Source: Psychromonas sp. SP041
GTDB taxonomy: Bacteria > Pseudomonadota > Gammaproteobacteria > Enterobacterales > Psychromonadaceae
Assembly: GCF_000470315.2 (NCBI RefSeq)
Contig: NZ_CBRF02000034.1
Location: 1 to 50,703 of the forward strand
Direction of reading: 5' to 3'
Length of the DNA: 50,703 bases
Shown here piece after piece: positions 17,997 through 26,829 of the stretch. How positions within the stretch are numbered: position 1 is the stretch's first letter; the number at the start of each line of letters is the position of its first letter. The translations under genes and the position numbers were made by a program. Under the pieces are notes generated by a model. That model ran no database searches. It was not told the DNA's origin and saw only the letters and a list, made by a program, of their open reading frames with translations.

Positions 17997-18026
17997 AAAA
18001 AAGGACCGCGCATGCGGTCCTTTTTG
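17997..18026 (-). terminator. Intrinsic terminator after glnA
   Basis: GGACCGC (18003-18009), a GCAT loop and GCGGTCC (18014-18020) form the stem. It is flanked by an A-run on one side and five T on the other, so it can work in both directions. It ends the glnA transcript 28 bp after its stop. Confidence 0.93.
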
Positions 18027-18053
18027 GGGTATTAGCTGTATTAAGTTTTTACA

Positions 18054-19472
18054 TTATACGCTGTAGTATAAATCGAACTCTTTTGGATGCGTTGCTTGTG
18101 ATACAGCTTGGCATTCTGCAGTTTTAAGCTCAATGAATGCATCAATAGCTTCATTTGAGAATACGCCACCTTCAACAAGGAAGTCACGATCAGCATCTAG
18201 TGCTGCAAGTGCTTCTTCAAAAGAAACAGCAACTTGTGGAATTGCATCAGCTTCTTCTTTAGGTAGGTCGTATAAATCTTTATCTAAAGAGTCACCAGGG
18301 TGGATCTTGTTTTTGATACCGTCAAGACCCGCCATCAACATTGCAGAGAAACCTAAGTAAGGGTTCATTGTTGGATCTGGGAAACGTACTTCAATACGTG
18401 CTGCGCGTGCAGTAGGTACAATTGGAATACGGATAGATGCAGAACGGTTACCAGCAGAGTATGCAAGCATTACTGGTGCTTCAAAACCTGGGATAAGACG
18501 TTTGTACGAGTTAGTTGATGCATTAGTGAATGCATTAAGCGCTTTAGCATGCTTGATGATACCACCGATGTAATAAAGTGCCATTTCAGATAGACCGCCG
18601 TACTGGTCGCCTGAGAACAAGTTAACACCATCTTTACCTAAAGATTGGTGACAATGGTTACCAGAACCGTTATCGCCAACAAGTGGTTTAGGCATAAATG
18701 TTGCTGTTTGGCCGTATGCGTGAGCAACGTTATGTACAACATATTTGTAAATTTGGATTTCGTCTGCTTTTTCAACCATTGTGTTGAAACGACATGCGAT
18801 TTCATTTTGGCCTGCTGTTGCTACTTCATGGTGATGCGCTTCAACAACTAAGCCCATTTCTTCCATGATTAAACACATTGCAGAACGGATATTTTGAGCT
18901 GAATCAACAGGTGCTACAGGGAAGTAACCGCCTTTGATACCAGGGCGGTGACCCGTGTTACCTTCTTCATAAGAAGTACCTGAGTTCCAAGCTGCTTCTT
19001 TTGCATCTACTGAGTAGAATGCACCTGCAATGCTGTTACCGTATTTAACGTCGTCAAATAGGAAAAATTCTGGTTCTGGACCAAATAAAACAGTATCAGC
19101 GATACCTGTTGAACGCATGTATGCTTCAGCGCGTTTAGCTACTGAACGAGGGTCACGGTCGTAACCTAACATTGTTTTTGGCTCTAACACGTCACAACGT
19201 AAGTTTAACGTCGCATCGTCTGTAAATGGGTCAAGTACTGCAGTTGAAGGAACTGGCATAAGTACCATGTCAGAATCTTGAATGCCTTTCCAGCCAGCGA
19301 TTGAAGAACCATCGAACATCTTACCTTCTTCAAAAAAGTCTTCAGTTACTTGGTGGTGTGGAACCGATACGTGTTGTTCTTTACCATGTGTATCAGTAAA
19401 GCGTAAATCAACGAATTTTACGTCTTGCTCTTGAATAAGAGTTAGAACGTCTTGGATTGTTTGTACAGACAT
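18054..19472 (-). CDS. glnA: Glutamine synthetase type I
   Basis: The protein has 472 residues from ATG 19472, chosen because it begins the family-typical [10 protein letters not shown]; an in-frame ATG five codons upstream does not match. Visible motifs: the Asp loop in [12 protein letters not shown], metal-binding [11 protein letters not shown], the ATP-site [11 protein letters not shown], and NRSASIRIP. Tyr401 in LYDLP corresponds to the adenylylation site, so this is the GlnE-regulated GSI-beta type. It is the main ammonia-assimilating enzyme. The upstream region carries a sigma-54 promoter and two NtrC boxes, and it is followed by a strong terminator before the type III enzyme. Confidence 0.97.
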   Translation of the reverse strand: MSVQTIQDVLTLIQEQDVKFVDLRFTDTHGKEQHVSVPHHQVTEDFFEEGKMFDGSSIAGWKGIQDSDMVLMPVPSTAVLDPFTDDATLNLRCDVLEPKTMLGYDRDPRSVAKRAEAYMRSTGIADTVLFGPEPEFFLFDDVKYGNSIAGAFYSVDAKEAAWNSGTSYEEGNTGHRPGIKGGYFPVAPVDSAQNIRSAMCLIMEEMGLVVEAHHHEVATAGQNEIACRFNTMVEKADEIQIYKYVVHNVAHAYGQTATFMPKPLVGDNGSGNHCHQSLGKDGVNLFSGDQYGGLSEMALYYIGGIIKHAKALNAFTNASTNSYKRLIPGFEAPVMLAYSAGNRSASIRIPIVPTARAARIEVRFPDPTMNPYLGFSAMLMAGLDGIKNKIHPGDSLDKDLYDLPKEEADAIPQVAVSFEEALAALDADRDFLVEGGVFSNEAIDAFIELKTAECQAVSQATHPKEFDLYYSV

Positions 19473-19570
19473 GTTGTAGAACCTCATTTGACATCGAAAT
19501 TTGTAGGGATGATAAAATAGAACTCATCAATGAAACTTACCATCAATCTAGATTTATTACACATTAAATT

Positions 19571-19586
19571 AGCTAATAATATGCCA
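19571..19586 (-). promoter_or_regulatory. Sigma-54 (-24/-12) promoter of glnA
   Basis: Read on the reverse strand, TGGCATATTATTAGCT matches the sigma-54 consensus, with TGGCA at -24 and AGC at -12 at the exact spacing. The predicted start is near 19560, about 88 bases before the glnA ATG. Two NtrC-like boxes lie 90-125 bp further upstream, as in enteric glnA. Confidence 0.8.
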
Positions 19587-19649
19587 AGTTAACAAAACCT
19601 ATTATACCTAGGTTTTTGTTTTCCGATATGGTGCAAAGCTCTATTTTTC

Positions 19650-19664
19650 GCACCAAGTTGGTGC
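19650..19664. promoter_or_regulatory. NtrC-binding site I upstream of glnA
   Basis: GCACCAAGTTGGTGC is a perfect 6-bp inverted repeat with a 3-base centre and fits the NtrC consensus TGCACC-N-GGTGCA. Its centre is about 97 bp upstream of the predicted glnA start. Confidence 0.8.
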
Positions 19665-19669
19665 TTTGT

Positions 19670-19686
19670 TGCTCTGTTTTGGTGCT
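19670..19686. promoter_or_regulatory. NtrC-binding site II upstream of glnA
   Basis: TGCTCTGTTTTGGTGCT differs at three of 17 positions from the enteric site TGCACTATTTTGGTGCA. Its centre is 21 bp (two helical turns) from site I, suiting cooperative binding of NtrC dimers. Confidence 0.7.
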
Positions 19687-19845
19687 TCGCGTGTGGTCGA
19701 CCTGACTCAGCTCTGTTTTTTCTTACTTTTAACCATTTAAGCTAACTGTGACCGACTTAAAACTTTCTATTTTTGAAATTATGTTTACAATGTGCGCACA
19801 TTTGGCTATATCACTTTAAGTGCTTTCATGGCCTAAATCTTTTTG

Positions 19846-19891
19846 TACCAATTAAATAAAAATAGGACCTTCTGTTTTTATTTAATTGGTA
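19846..19891. repeat. 17-bp-stem inverted repeat in the typA leader
   Basis: TACCAATTAAATAAAAA (19846-19862) is perfectly inverted at 19875-19891 around a 12-base loop. It ends 32 bases before the typA start codon. The ends (TACCAATTA/TAATTGGTA) resemble those of the fold-back repeats at 21835-22159, so it could be a short relative of that family. In RNA it would form an AU-rich hairpin. Confidence 0.7.
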
Positions 19892-19923
19892 TTTTTAATT
19901 AGTAGTTATTTTTGAGGCACATC

Positions 19924-21747
19924 ATGTCGTTAGATAAATTAAGAAATATAGCCATCATTGCTCACGTTGACCATGGTAAAACAACATTGGTTGATAAACT
20001 GTTAGAGCAGTCTGGTACTTTGGATTCACGTGGTGATAATGAAGAACGTGTAATGGATTCTAACGATCTTGAAAAAGAACGTGGTATTACTATCCTTGCA
20101 AAAAATACAGCAATCGTATGGAACGATTACCATATCAATATCGTAGATACGCCAGGACATGCCGATTTCGGTGGTGAAGTAGAGCGTATTCTATCTATGG
20201 TAGACAGTGTATGTCTTATCGTTGATGCGGTTGATGGTCCAATGCCACAAACTCGCTTTGTAACGCAAAAAGCATTTGCACACGGTCTTAAGCCAATTGT
20301 TGTTATCAACAAAATTGATAAGCCTGGTGCTCGTCCTGAATGGGTAATGGATCAAGTATTTGATTTATTTGATAACCTAGGCGCGACTGATGAGCAATTA
20401 GACTTCCAAGTTGTTTATGCTTCGGCATTAAACGGTTGGGCAAGTACTGATATGGACACTCAAAAAGATAACATGGAAGATTTATTCCAAACTATCGTTG
20501 ATACTGTTGCTCCACCAGAAGCAGATCGCGATGGCGACTTCCAAATGCAAATCTCTCAACTTGATTACAACTCTTACGTAGGTGTTATCGGTGTTGGTCG
20601 TATTACACGTGGTCACGTTAAAGTAAACCAAGCGGTGACTATCGTTGGTGCTGACGGTAAAGAACGTAAAGGTAAAGTAGGTCAAGTATTAGGTTACTTA
20701 GGTCTAGAACGCCATGACATCGAATACGGTGAAGCTGGCGACATTATTGCAATTAGTGGTTTAGGCGAACTTAAAATCTCTGACACTATCTGTGCACAAA
20801 ACAATGTTGAAGCGATGACGCCATTAACTGTTGATGAACCAACGGTAACAATGACTTTCCAAGTAAACAACTCTCCATTCTGTGGTAAAGAAGGTAAATT
20901 CGTTACATCACGTAACATCCTTGACCGTTTGAATAAAGAGCTTGTACATAACGTTGCGTTAAAAGTAGAAGAAACTGCCGATCCTGATAAATTCAAAGTA
21001 TCTGGTCGTGGTGAGCTACATTTAGGTATCTTAATTGAAAACATGCGTCGTGAAGGTTTTGAGCTAGCAGTATCTCGTCCTGAAGTTATCGAACGTATGA
21101 TTGATGGTCAGTTACATGAGCCAATGGAAACATTGACTGTTGACTGTGAAGAAGCACATCAAGGTTCAATCATGGAACAATTAGGTATCCGTAAAGCGGA
21201 ACTAACTAACATGATTCCTGATGGTAAAGGTCGCGTACGTTTAGACTTTATGATTCCAAGTCGTGGTTTAATCGGTTTCCAAACTGAGTTCATGACAATT
21301 ACATCTGGTTCTGGTCTTTTATACCATAGCTTTGATCATTACGGTCTACATAAAGGCGGTACAATTGGTCAACGTCAAAATGGTGTAATGGTTTGTAATC
21401 AAACTGGTAAAGCGGTTACATACTCACTATTCTTCTTACAAGATCGTGGTCGTTTATTCCTAGGTCATGCTACTGAAGTTTACGAAGGTCAAATCATCGG
21501 TATTCATAACCGTTCAAACGATTTAACAGTTAACTGTATTCGTGGTAAACAGCTTACTAACGTTCGTTCTTCTGGTACTGATGAAGCGCAAACACTTTCT
21601 CCAGCAATCATTCTAACGCTTGAACAAGCGCTTGAGTTTATTGATGTTGATGAATTAGTAGAAGTAACGCCGTTAAGCATTCGTATCCGTAAGAAATTAC
21701 TGGGTGAGAATGAACGTAAACGTGCAGCACGTCCAACTAAAGGTTAA
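19924..21747 (+). CDS. typA: Translational GTPase TypA/BipA
   Basis: The product has 607 residues from ATG 19924, the usual family length. An in-frame ATG at 19912 is rejected because GAGG precedes 19924 and homology begins at [23 protein letters not shown] domain motifs: AHVDHGKT, the switch I region [21 protein letters not shown] and [15 protein letters not shown]-like domain II, domains III and V ([21 protein letters not shown]) and the BipA-specific C-terminal domain ([17 protein letters not shown]) follow. It is a ribosome-associated GTPase needed for 50S assembly and growth at low temperature. It is divergent from glnA, an arrangement also found in E. coli (bipA/glnA). Confidence 0.97.
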   Translation: MSLDKLRNIAIIAHVDHGKTTLVDKLLEQSGTLDSRGDNEERVMDSNDLEKERGITILAKNTAIVWNDYHINIVDTPGHADFGGEVERILSMVDSVCLIVDAVDGPMPQTRFVTQKAFAHGLKPIVVINKIDKPGARPEWVMDQVFDLFDNLGATDEQLDFQVVYASALNGWASTDMDTQKDNMEDLFQTIVDTVAPPEADRDGDFQMQISQLDYNSYVGVIGVGRITRGHVKVNQAVTIVGADGKERKGKVGQVLGYLGLERHDIEYGEAGDIIAISGLGELKISDTICAQNNVEAMTPLTVDEPTVTMTFQVNNSPFCGKEGKFVTSRNILDRLNKELVHNVALKVEETADPDKFKVSGRGELHLGILIENMRREGFELAVSRPEVIERMIDGQLHEPMETLTVDCEEAHQGSIMEQLGIRKAELTNMIPDGKGRVRLDFMIPSRGLIGFQTEFMTITSGSGLLYHSFDHYGLHKGGTIGQRQNGVMVCNQTGKAVTYSLFFLQDRGRLFLGHATEVYEGQIIGIHNRSNDLTVNCIRGKQLTNVRSSGTDEAQTLSPAIILTLEQALEFIDVDELVEVTPLSIRIRKKLLGENERKRAARPTKG

Positions 21748-21781
21748 TTCGTTTCGTTAAACGAACAATAAACCTATTATT

Positions 21782-21811
21782 AAGGTCTTACTTCGGTAAG
21801 GCCTTTTTTTT
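21782..21811 (+). terminator. Intrinsic terminator of typA
   Basis: AAGGTCTTAC (21782-21791), a TTCG loop and GTAAGGCCTT (21796-21805) pair with one G-T wobble and are followed by a T-run. Confidence 0.93.
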
Positions 21812-21834
21812 GTTTACGATTTACAGGTATAGTA

Positions 21835-21997
21835 ATACCAATCACAATAAAGAGCTTATCTATTTTACTTGTTAAAACAGCCCACTTCCTCGTTGTAAAT
21901 TTCGTAAAGGGAACAGCCATTTACGTCAACTTACGCCTTGAGTTGAACTGTTTTTTCCATCGCAAAATTTAGATAACATATTTAATGTAATCGGTAT
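21835..21997. repeat. Fold-back repeat copy 1 (about 163 bp, MITE-like)
   Basis: It begins ATACCAATCACAATAAA and ends TTTAATGTAATCGGTAT, the two ends matching as an inverted repeat at 14 of 17 positions. The whole element is an imperfect palindrome: inner blocks such as TTATCTA and AAAACAG recur inverted in the second half, meeting at CGTAAA/TTTACG near the centre. No coding sequence is present. Copy 2 follows after a single base. Confidence 0.8.
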
Positions 21998-21998
21998 A

Positions 21999-22159
21999 AT
22001 ACCAATCACACTCATTAACTGATCTATTTGGCTGGTTAAAATAACTTATTTCTTCGTTGTAAGTTTCGTAAAGGGGACAATCATTTACCTTAACTTACGG
22101 CTTAAACTAAGCCATTTTTCTACGTAAAATTTAGACCGTTTAGTTAATGTAATTGGTAT
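21999..22159. repeat. Fold-back repeat copy 2 (161 bp), tandem to copy 1
   Basis: It begins ATACCAATCACA and ends TAATGTAATTGGTAT. It has the same orientation and block order as copy 1 (for example CTTCGTTGTAAGTTTCGTAAA against CTCGTTGTAAATTTCGTAAA), but clearly diverged in sequence. It ends 36 bp before yihY and may carry or displace that gene's promoter. Confidence 0.8.
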
Positions 22160-22195
22160 GGAAATTCGATAATCAACTTATTTGGGGATGCTATT

Positions 22196-23062
22196 TTGCA
22201 ATTACAGAAGCAAGTTTTAGTAGAGAAAATAAAGCTATTTTATAATTACGGTATATTCTTATGGAAACGTAGCCAGGAAGATAATATTAAAGTGCCTGCG
22301 GGTCACCTCGCTTATGTAACCTTACTTTCAATCGTGCCTTGTCTTGCGGTTGTGTTTTATATGCTCTCTGCTTTTCCAATGTTCTCTGAGCTTAATAAAA
22401 TTATTGAAAACCTTATTTATAATAACTTTGTGCCAACTGCTGGAGATGCGGTTAAAGAGCATATGACGGGATTCATTGAAAATACTAAAAAAATGAGCAT
22501 GATGGGGATCGCCTCATTAGTGGTGATTGCTTTATTATTGATTTCAACGATTGACCAAACCATTAATCGTATCTGGCGTTGTAATAAGAAACGTTCTCCC
22601 ATTCAAGCATTTACTATTTATTGGACCATTCTAAGCTTAGGCCCAATTATTATTGGCGGCAGTATTGCCTTGAGTTCTTATATCTTTTCTATTGTAAAAA
22701 CCGATGGCTTTTTATCAATAGGGCAGCAAGTACTTAGTTTTATGCCATTTGTTTTTTCATGGCTGGCTTTTGCTGGTGTTTATACCTTAGTGCCTCATCA
22801 AAGAGTGCGTTTACGTTATGCCATGATAGGTGGTTTTATTGCTGCTTTATTATTTAGTTTAGCGACAGATTTATTTACTTTATATATTACTAATTTCCCA
22901 TCACAACAGATTATTTATGGCGCATTAGCGGTGATCCCTATTATGTTTGTATGGATCTACTTTAGTTGGTTAATTGTATTAATTGGTGCTGAAGTAACGG
23001 CAACTTTAGATGAATTTTTTTACCCCGAAGCAGAGCTCGTTGAAGCACCTGAGGAAATGTAA
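22196..23062 (+). CDS. yihY: YihY/UPF0761-family inner-membrane protein
   Basis: The protein has 288 residues (E. coli YihY has 290). The start appears to be TTG 22196, preceded by GGGGA at 7 bases. No in-frame ATG lies nearby, and the sequence from residue 20 onward ([32 protein letters not shown]) aligns with the family N-terminus. Six hydrophobic segments are visible, ending with [28 protein letters not shown]. It was once annotated as ribonuclease BN, which is wrong for this family; its function is unsettled. Its stop overlaps the dtd start (TAATG), so the two are coupled. Confidence 0.88.
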   Translation: MQLQKQVLVEKIKLFYNYGIFLWKRSQEDNIKVPAGHLAYVTLLSIVPCLAVVFYMLSAFPMFSELNKIIENLIYNNFVPTAGDAVKEHMTGFIENTKKMSMMGIASLVVIALLLISTIDQTINRIWRCNKKRSPIQAFTIYWTILSLGPIIIGGSIALSSYIFSIVKTDGFLSIGQQVLSFMPFVFSWLAFAGVYTLVPHQRVRLRYAMIGGFIAALLFSLATDLFTLYITNFPSQQIIYGALAVIPIMFVWIYFSWLIVLIGAEVTATLDEFFYPEAELVEAPEEM

Positions 23063-23499
23063 TGATTGCGATGATTCAGCGTGTAACGAATGCCTCTGTC
23101 GTTGTTGAAGGTGATACTGTTGGACAAATTGACAGTGGATTACTGGTTTTACTGGGTGTAGAAAAAGGCGACACCGATGCACAATGCAAGCGCTTAGCCG
23201 AGAAAGTGTTAGCGTATCGAATATTTGCTGACCAGCAAGGTAAAATGAACCTTAATGTACAACAAGCGACAGGTGACTTATTAGTTATTTCACAGTTTAC
23301 GTTGGCTGCTGATACTAAAAAAGGTAATCGTCCCGGGTTCAGTAATGGGGCAGAGCCAACAGAAGCAAAACGACTTTACTTAGATTTCAGTGAGCAATGT
23401 CGATTGTTAGGTTGTCACGTTGAAAACGGTATCTTTGCAGCAGATATGCAAGTGACTTCAACGAATGATGGACCGACAACTTTTTGGTTGCAGGTTTAG
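23062..23499 (+). CDS. dtd: D-aminoacyl-tRNA deacylase
   Basis: The protein has 145 residues, the exact family length. It hydrolyses D-amino acids from mischarged tRNA. Characteristic segments are [13 protein letters not shown] at the N-terminus, the active-site SQFTLAAD near residue 78, and the C-terminal Gly-Pro motif in [11 protein letters not shown]. It overlaps the yihY stop by one base and ends in a strong terminator. The yihY-dtd order is common in gammaproteobacteria. Confidence 0.95.
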   Translation: MIAMIQRVTNASVVVEGDTVGQIDSGLLVLLGVEKGDTDAQCKRLAEKVLAYRIFADQQGKMNLNVQQATGDLLVISQFTLAADTKKGNRPGFSNGAEPTEAKRLYLDFSEQCRLLGCHVENGIFAADMQVTSTNDGPTTFWLQV

Positions 23500-23527
23500 A
23501 GGTTGGTAGGGGTCAATAATAAAAATT

Positions 23528-23565
23528 AAAGACCATAGCACTTATATCTAAGTGCTATGGTCTTT
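23528..23565. terminator. 17-bp bidirectional terminator between dtd and the pilin operon
   Basis: AAAGACCATAGCACTTA (23528-23544) is perfectly inverted at 23549-23565 with a TATC loop and continues into T. The converging pilX gene ends 16 bp beyond it. Confidence 0.93.
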
Positions 23566-23580
23566 TTGATAAACACAGGG

Positions 23581-25347
23581 TTAGAACCAACGTGTTATTT
23601 TAGGAGTTGATGTTGTTGACCCTGTTCCCCCCACATTGGTTGCTGCTATTTCTTCATCGTAATGGATACCAGCAGCACCACTAACAGTTAAGTAGTCGCT
23701 ACGCAATGAGCCATATATATTACCGCTTGCAGTGATTTGCATTGATGCGTCTGGTGCATAAGCAGTAAGGAACATATCAGTGGCGCCATTTAACGTGATG
23801 CCATAATCGGAATTACTTGATGAGTCGTAACCTGAATAAAGAAGAAAAGAGTTATCTCCATTACTATTAACCGATGAGTTCGCCGTATTTCCATCACTAT
23901 CTAATGCATAAACACCACCATCTTGTGTTGTTTTAAAAGTGCCTTCTGTAATAATTGTTAATGTAGCGCCATCTTCAACATATATTTTATCACTAATAAC
24001 AGTATCTCCTTGCAAGTAAAGAATAACGTCATTACCACTTTCAATAGTAATAGTATTACCATGAGAAAAATCATTAATACTCATAATATATGTAGAGATA
24101 TCATTGTCTAAAAATGTAATATCTTGTGATTCAGTATCAATTCGAGTGTTAATTAATGAGCTACTTCCACCCGCTATGTAGGATTCTAAGCCATTAGATG
24201 TGAATATATAATCAAAAGCATTATTGTCACCCGCACTAGAGAAATCGATAGTAGTACTATTAGCCGTTTCTAAATTTCCAATATCACCACTTTCAAACTC
24301 ACTTGCTAACCCTAAAATGTCACAAGTTTCCGTACCAACAGCTGCAACTTGTCCCGTATTGTAATAAGTTGCATTACTAACCTTACCGTAGTTAGGATAA
24401 TTTAAGTCACCACTATATGAAATAGGTCCCTCATAACTTTGAAGAATAGTGACATCACCATTAGCGCTAATGCTATCCATTGTAATAGCTGAATAAGAGT
24501 TAGTTACACTGCCTGTTGCTTGCGCGTTACCGTCAATTGAGCCCGAGCTACCTAAGTTAATGCTACCTGAAACATGGGCATCTCCTGCTATTGAACCTGA
24601 GCCAGAAATATTTAAATCCCCGTTAATTGAGGCACTACCGCTAATAGGAGAACTACCGCTCAATGTTAGGCCACTTGCATTCTCATTTAATACTGAAATA
24701 TCACCATTGCTACCTGGGTTAGCTGCATCATAGGCACCTTCACTAGAATCATAGCTATCTATTTTGCCACTTCCACCTAAGGTTGCTCCGTCACAAGTAG
24801 TAATTGCACCGTTAAATATAGAGTTACCGCTTGATGCTGCTAACGAAATGCTACCACGCATTTCATATTGTCCATCATAGTGAAAGCCTTTGCTTTCTAT
24901 TAAAATTGCATTGGACGCGTTACTTGTTGAGGCACTAGATGTTTCCGTATTACTAGTGCCACCGAATACGGTACTAACAATGGTTTCTACAATTGTTTCA
25001 TCTGAGTCATCTCCTGATCCATCTGTTGATATCTCCGTTGAAGTACCTGCTACCCAAGGCTCAAGACTATAACGATGGGCGCCAGTATCATTCTGTGCAT
25101 CATTGAGTAGTGTCATCATACTTTCACTATTAAGGCTGCTATTATCGTTAAGTGCGTTATAAGAAGCTGCAAGCCCATTTTCCGCTTGTAAGTGTGAATT
25201 GATCTCTTTTGAGTAATTTCCGGCCATACGCTCTTGATTGATATTTTCCTGAACAGTATCAAATACAATCAATCCACCCAGAAGCGAAATAACTAATACT
25301 GTGACAGCGGCAAAGCCTTTAGAGCGGTGAATTTTAGATCCTTTCAT
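23581..25347 (-). CDS. PilX-like minor pilin/assembly protein with a large repeat-rich domain
   Basis: The product has 588 residues from the ATG at 25347, chosen because AAGGA lies just upstream; the ATG five codons earlier has none. The N-terminus is PilX-like: a hydrophobic helix after SKGFAAV, then NQERMAGNYSKE, the QERMAGN signature. Typical PilX proteins have about 170-200 residues. The extra 400 residues hold a run of short glycine/serine repeats (about residues 190-270; SGSASINGDLNISGSGSIAG and similar). These look like a bactofilin or beta-helix stack. A second beta-rich part (about 350-560) includes ITIESGNDVILYLQGD and NIYGSLRSDYLTVSG. It is the last gene of the minor-pilin operon. 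No PilY1 gene accompanies it, so the added region may take over an adhesive or tip role (inference). Confidence 0.75.
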   Translation of the reverse strand: MKGSKIHRSKGFAAVTVLVISLLGGLIVFDTVQENINQERMAGNYSKEINSHLQAENGLAASYNALNDNSSLNSESMMTLLNDAQNDTGAHRYSLEPWVAGTSTEISTDGSGDDSDETIVETIVSTVFGGTSNTETSSASTSNASNAILIESKGFHYDGQYEMRGSISLAASSGNSIFNGAITTCDGATLGGSGKIDSYDSSEGAYDAANPGSNGDISVLNENASGLTLSGSSPISGSASINGDLNISGSGSIAGDAHVSGSINLGSSGSIDGNAQATGSVTNSYSAITMDSISANGDVTILQSYEGPISYSGDLNYPNYGKVSNATYYNTGQVAAVGTETCDILGLASEFESGDIGNLETANSTTIDFSSAGDNNAFDYIFTSNGLESYIAGGSSSLINTRIDTESQDITFLDNDISTYIMSINDFSHGNTITIESGNDVILYLQGDTVISDKIYVEDGATLTIITEGTFKTTQDGGVYALDSDGNTANSSVNSNGDNSFLLYSGYDSSSNSDYGITLNGATDMFLTAYAPDASMQITASGNIYGSLRSDYLTVSGAAGIHYDEEIAATNVGGTGSTTSTPKITRWF

Positions 25348-25364
25348 ATAGCTATCCTTCATTC

Positions 25365-25931
25365 TTAATTTAAGCCTAATATTACTTGGCGTTGTGCAAA
25401 CATCATTTGTATTGAATCTGTTTCATCGGTAGGTGTAATGGTGACTGTGAGTAAATCATCAGTAATTGAGAAGTTCAAACTATCAATATTTGTGCCGATC
25501 GCAGTAAATGTTTTACTTGAGTCATCTAGTCCAGCCGTTGTGTATTCTGCACAAAGGAGCTCATTATCAGTGAGTCGATAGCTTTCATAGTATTGGCTTG
25601 CCATGGGATTACCTAAACAACTAGAATAGCTTTCACTAGTATCAAGATTGTCTAAATTAAAGGTTAAATCTAATTGTTGATAAGTACCGCCATCACTACC
25701 TGTATATGAATTATTATCCATTTCATCTGCTCGATGTACTGCTCGACTAAAAATCGAGTTGGTAAAACGCAATACTTCTTGTGTGTTTTCTAATTGTTGA
25801 GAATAAGAAGATGTATTTTTTAAACTAGAAAATACAGTCGCTATACCCAGTATAAGGAGTAAAGACAGCGACATTGCAATCATTAACTCTACTAAGCTGA
25901 ATCCTGATTGTGAACCGAGATTTTTATTCAT
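25365..25931 (-). CDS. pilW: PilW-like minor type IV pilin
   Basis: The product has about 188 residues. The prepilin cleavage motif is QSGFSLVELMIAMSLSLLLILG, with processing after Gly and Glu5 present. The frame extends to a TTG at 25949, but AGGTGA just before a pair of ATGs (25934 and 25931) makes the latter more likely. After the helix, SLKNTSSYSQQLENTQEVLRF is typical of PilW. Minor pilins prime pilus assembly and sit at the tip. It lies 8 bp after pilV and 17 bp before the PilX-like gene. Confidence 0.85.
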   Translation of the reverse strand: MNKNLGSQSGFSLVELMIAMSLSLLLILGIATVFSSLKNTSSYSQQLENTQEVLRFTNSIFSRAVHRADEMDNNSYTGSDGGTYQQLDLTFNLDNLDTSESYSSCLGNPMASQYYESYRLTDNELLCAEYTTAGLDDSSKTFTAIGTNIDSLNFSITDDLLTVTITPTDETDSIQMMFAQRQVILGLN

Positions 25932-25939
25932 CATATCAC

Positions 25940-26356
25940 CTATGGGCAAAGCGTTGTATCAGCGCTAATATTTGGAAAAACAACCTGTACTGATACATTA
26001 TTATCAACATCGGTTAATCGATTATCTGCCCAGTCAATGGTGATGGTCATTTCATTATCGAAAGAGGTAGGGGTAAAAGTACGTGTAAAACCGTCAGCAA
26101 GCGTTAAAGCATTTAATGCTTTAGTTCCATTTTGAAACTCACAAAGCGAACCCCATATTTGCTCTACTGTATTAGTGGCTTCAATGCTAGCTCGTGTATA
26201 TTGGCTACTACTGCGCGCATATTGTAGGCTTTTCGTTTGTGTGTAAGCGAGACCTAATACAGAGATACTTGCGATAACAACGGCGATTAAAAGCTCTAGA
26301 AGTGTGAAACCTTGTTGTTTATTCTGACGATGCTTACTGTTGATTAATCGATTCAT
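25940..26356 (-). CDS. pilV: PilV-like minor type IV pilin
   Basis: The protein has 138 residues. A basic leader (MNRLINSKHRQNKQQG) is followed by the mature N-terminus FTLLELLIAVVIASISVLGLAYTQTKSLQ, the PilV pattern. Two cysteines (CEF and near the C-terminus, TTLCP) could form a disulfide. The start codon overlaps the fimT stop by one base (TAATG). It functions with the neighbouring pilins in a pilus-initiating complex. Confidence 0.87.
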   Translation of the reverse strand: MNRLINSKHRQNKQQGFTLLELLIAVVIASISVLGLAYTQTKSLQYARSSSQYTRASIEATNTVEQIWGSLCEFQNGTKALNALTLADGFTRTFTPTSFDNEMTITIDWADNRLTDVDNNVSVQVVFPNISADTTLCP

Positions 26357-26829
26357 TAAACACAGTCTCCACTCTCTGAGCTGATTTTAGTTTGACCGCT
26401 ACTGTAAACAACTAAGCAACGATATTCATCTTCCCAATTAAACGCTAAACTTTTATTCTCAGCGAAACCTGATCCTCTCACCGTTATAGATATTTCATCA
26501 GTGCTACCATCTCCTGATGTAACCGCTACTTGTTCAGTTGAAAGAGTGATGGTTTTGATAGTTGAACTTGCTCCTGAAACATCGTTTGAGAGAGTCCAAG
26601 TTCGCATATTATTAGAAGATGTTAATGTAATATCTTCATTACGTTTTAATGCTTCTGAACGGGTTAATTGGTAGATACTTTGCACTTGATTAACAGCACT
26701 TGCAATACTGTTATCTTGTATAAGCTTTGTCCAGCTTGGTAATGCAATCGTTGCTAATATAATAACAATGGCAACAGTAACCATTAATTCTATTAGGGTG
26801 AACCCTTTAGCATTTTTCATTTCCAACAT
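26356..26829 (-). CDS. fimT: FimT/GspH-type minor pseudopilin
   Basis: The protein has 157 residues with a very short leader (MLEMKNAKG) before FTLIELMVTVAIVIILATIALPSW, which is the FimT/GspH N-terminus. The next segment NQVQSIYQLTRSEALKRNEDITL matches the family helix pattern. Two cysteines near the C-terminus (YRCLVV, SGDCV) probably form a disulfide. An alternative start at the second Met (26820) is possible. It overlaps the pilE 3' end by 13 bp. Confidence 0.87.
   Translation of the reverse strand: MLEMKNAKGFTLIELMVTVAIVIILATIALPSWTKLIQDNSIASAVNQVQSIYQLTRSEALKRNEDITLTSSNNMRTWTLSNDVSGASSTIKTITLSTEQVAVTSGDGSTDEISITVRGSGFAENKSLAFNWEDEYRCLVVYSSGQTKISSESGDCV

Noticed and set aside
22417-22602. 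Reverse-strand 61-codon frame inside yihY
   Set aside because: Shadow frame without start signals, opposite conserved membrane helices.
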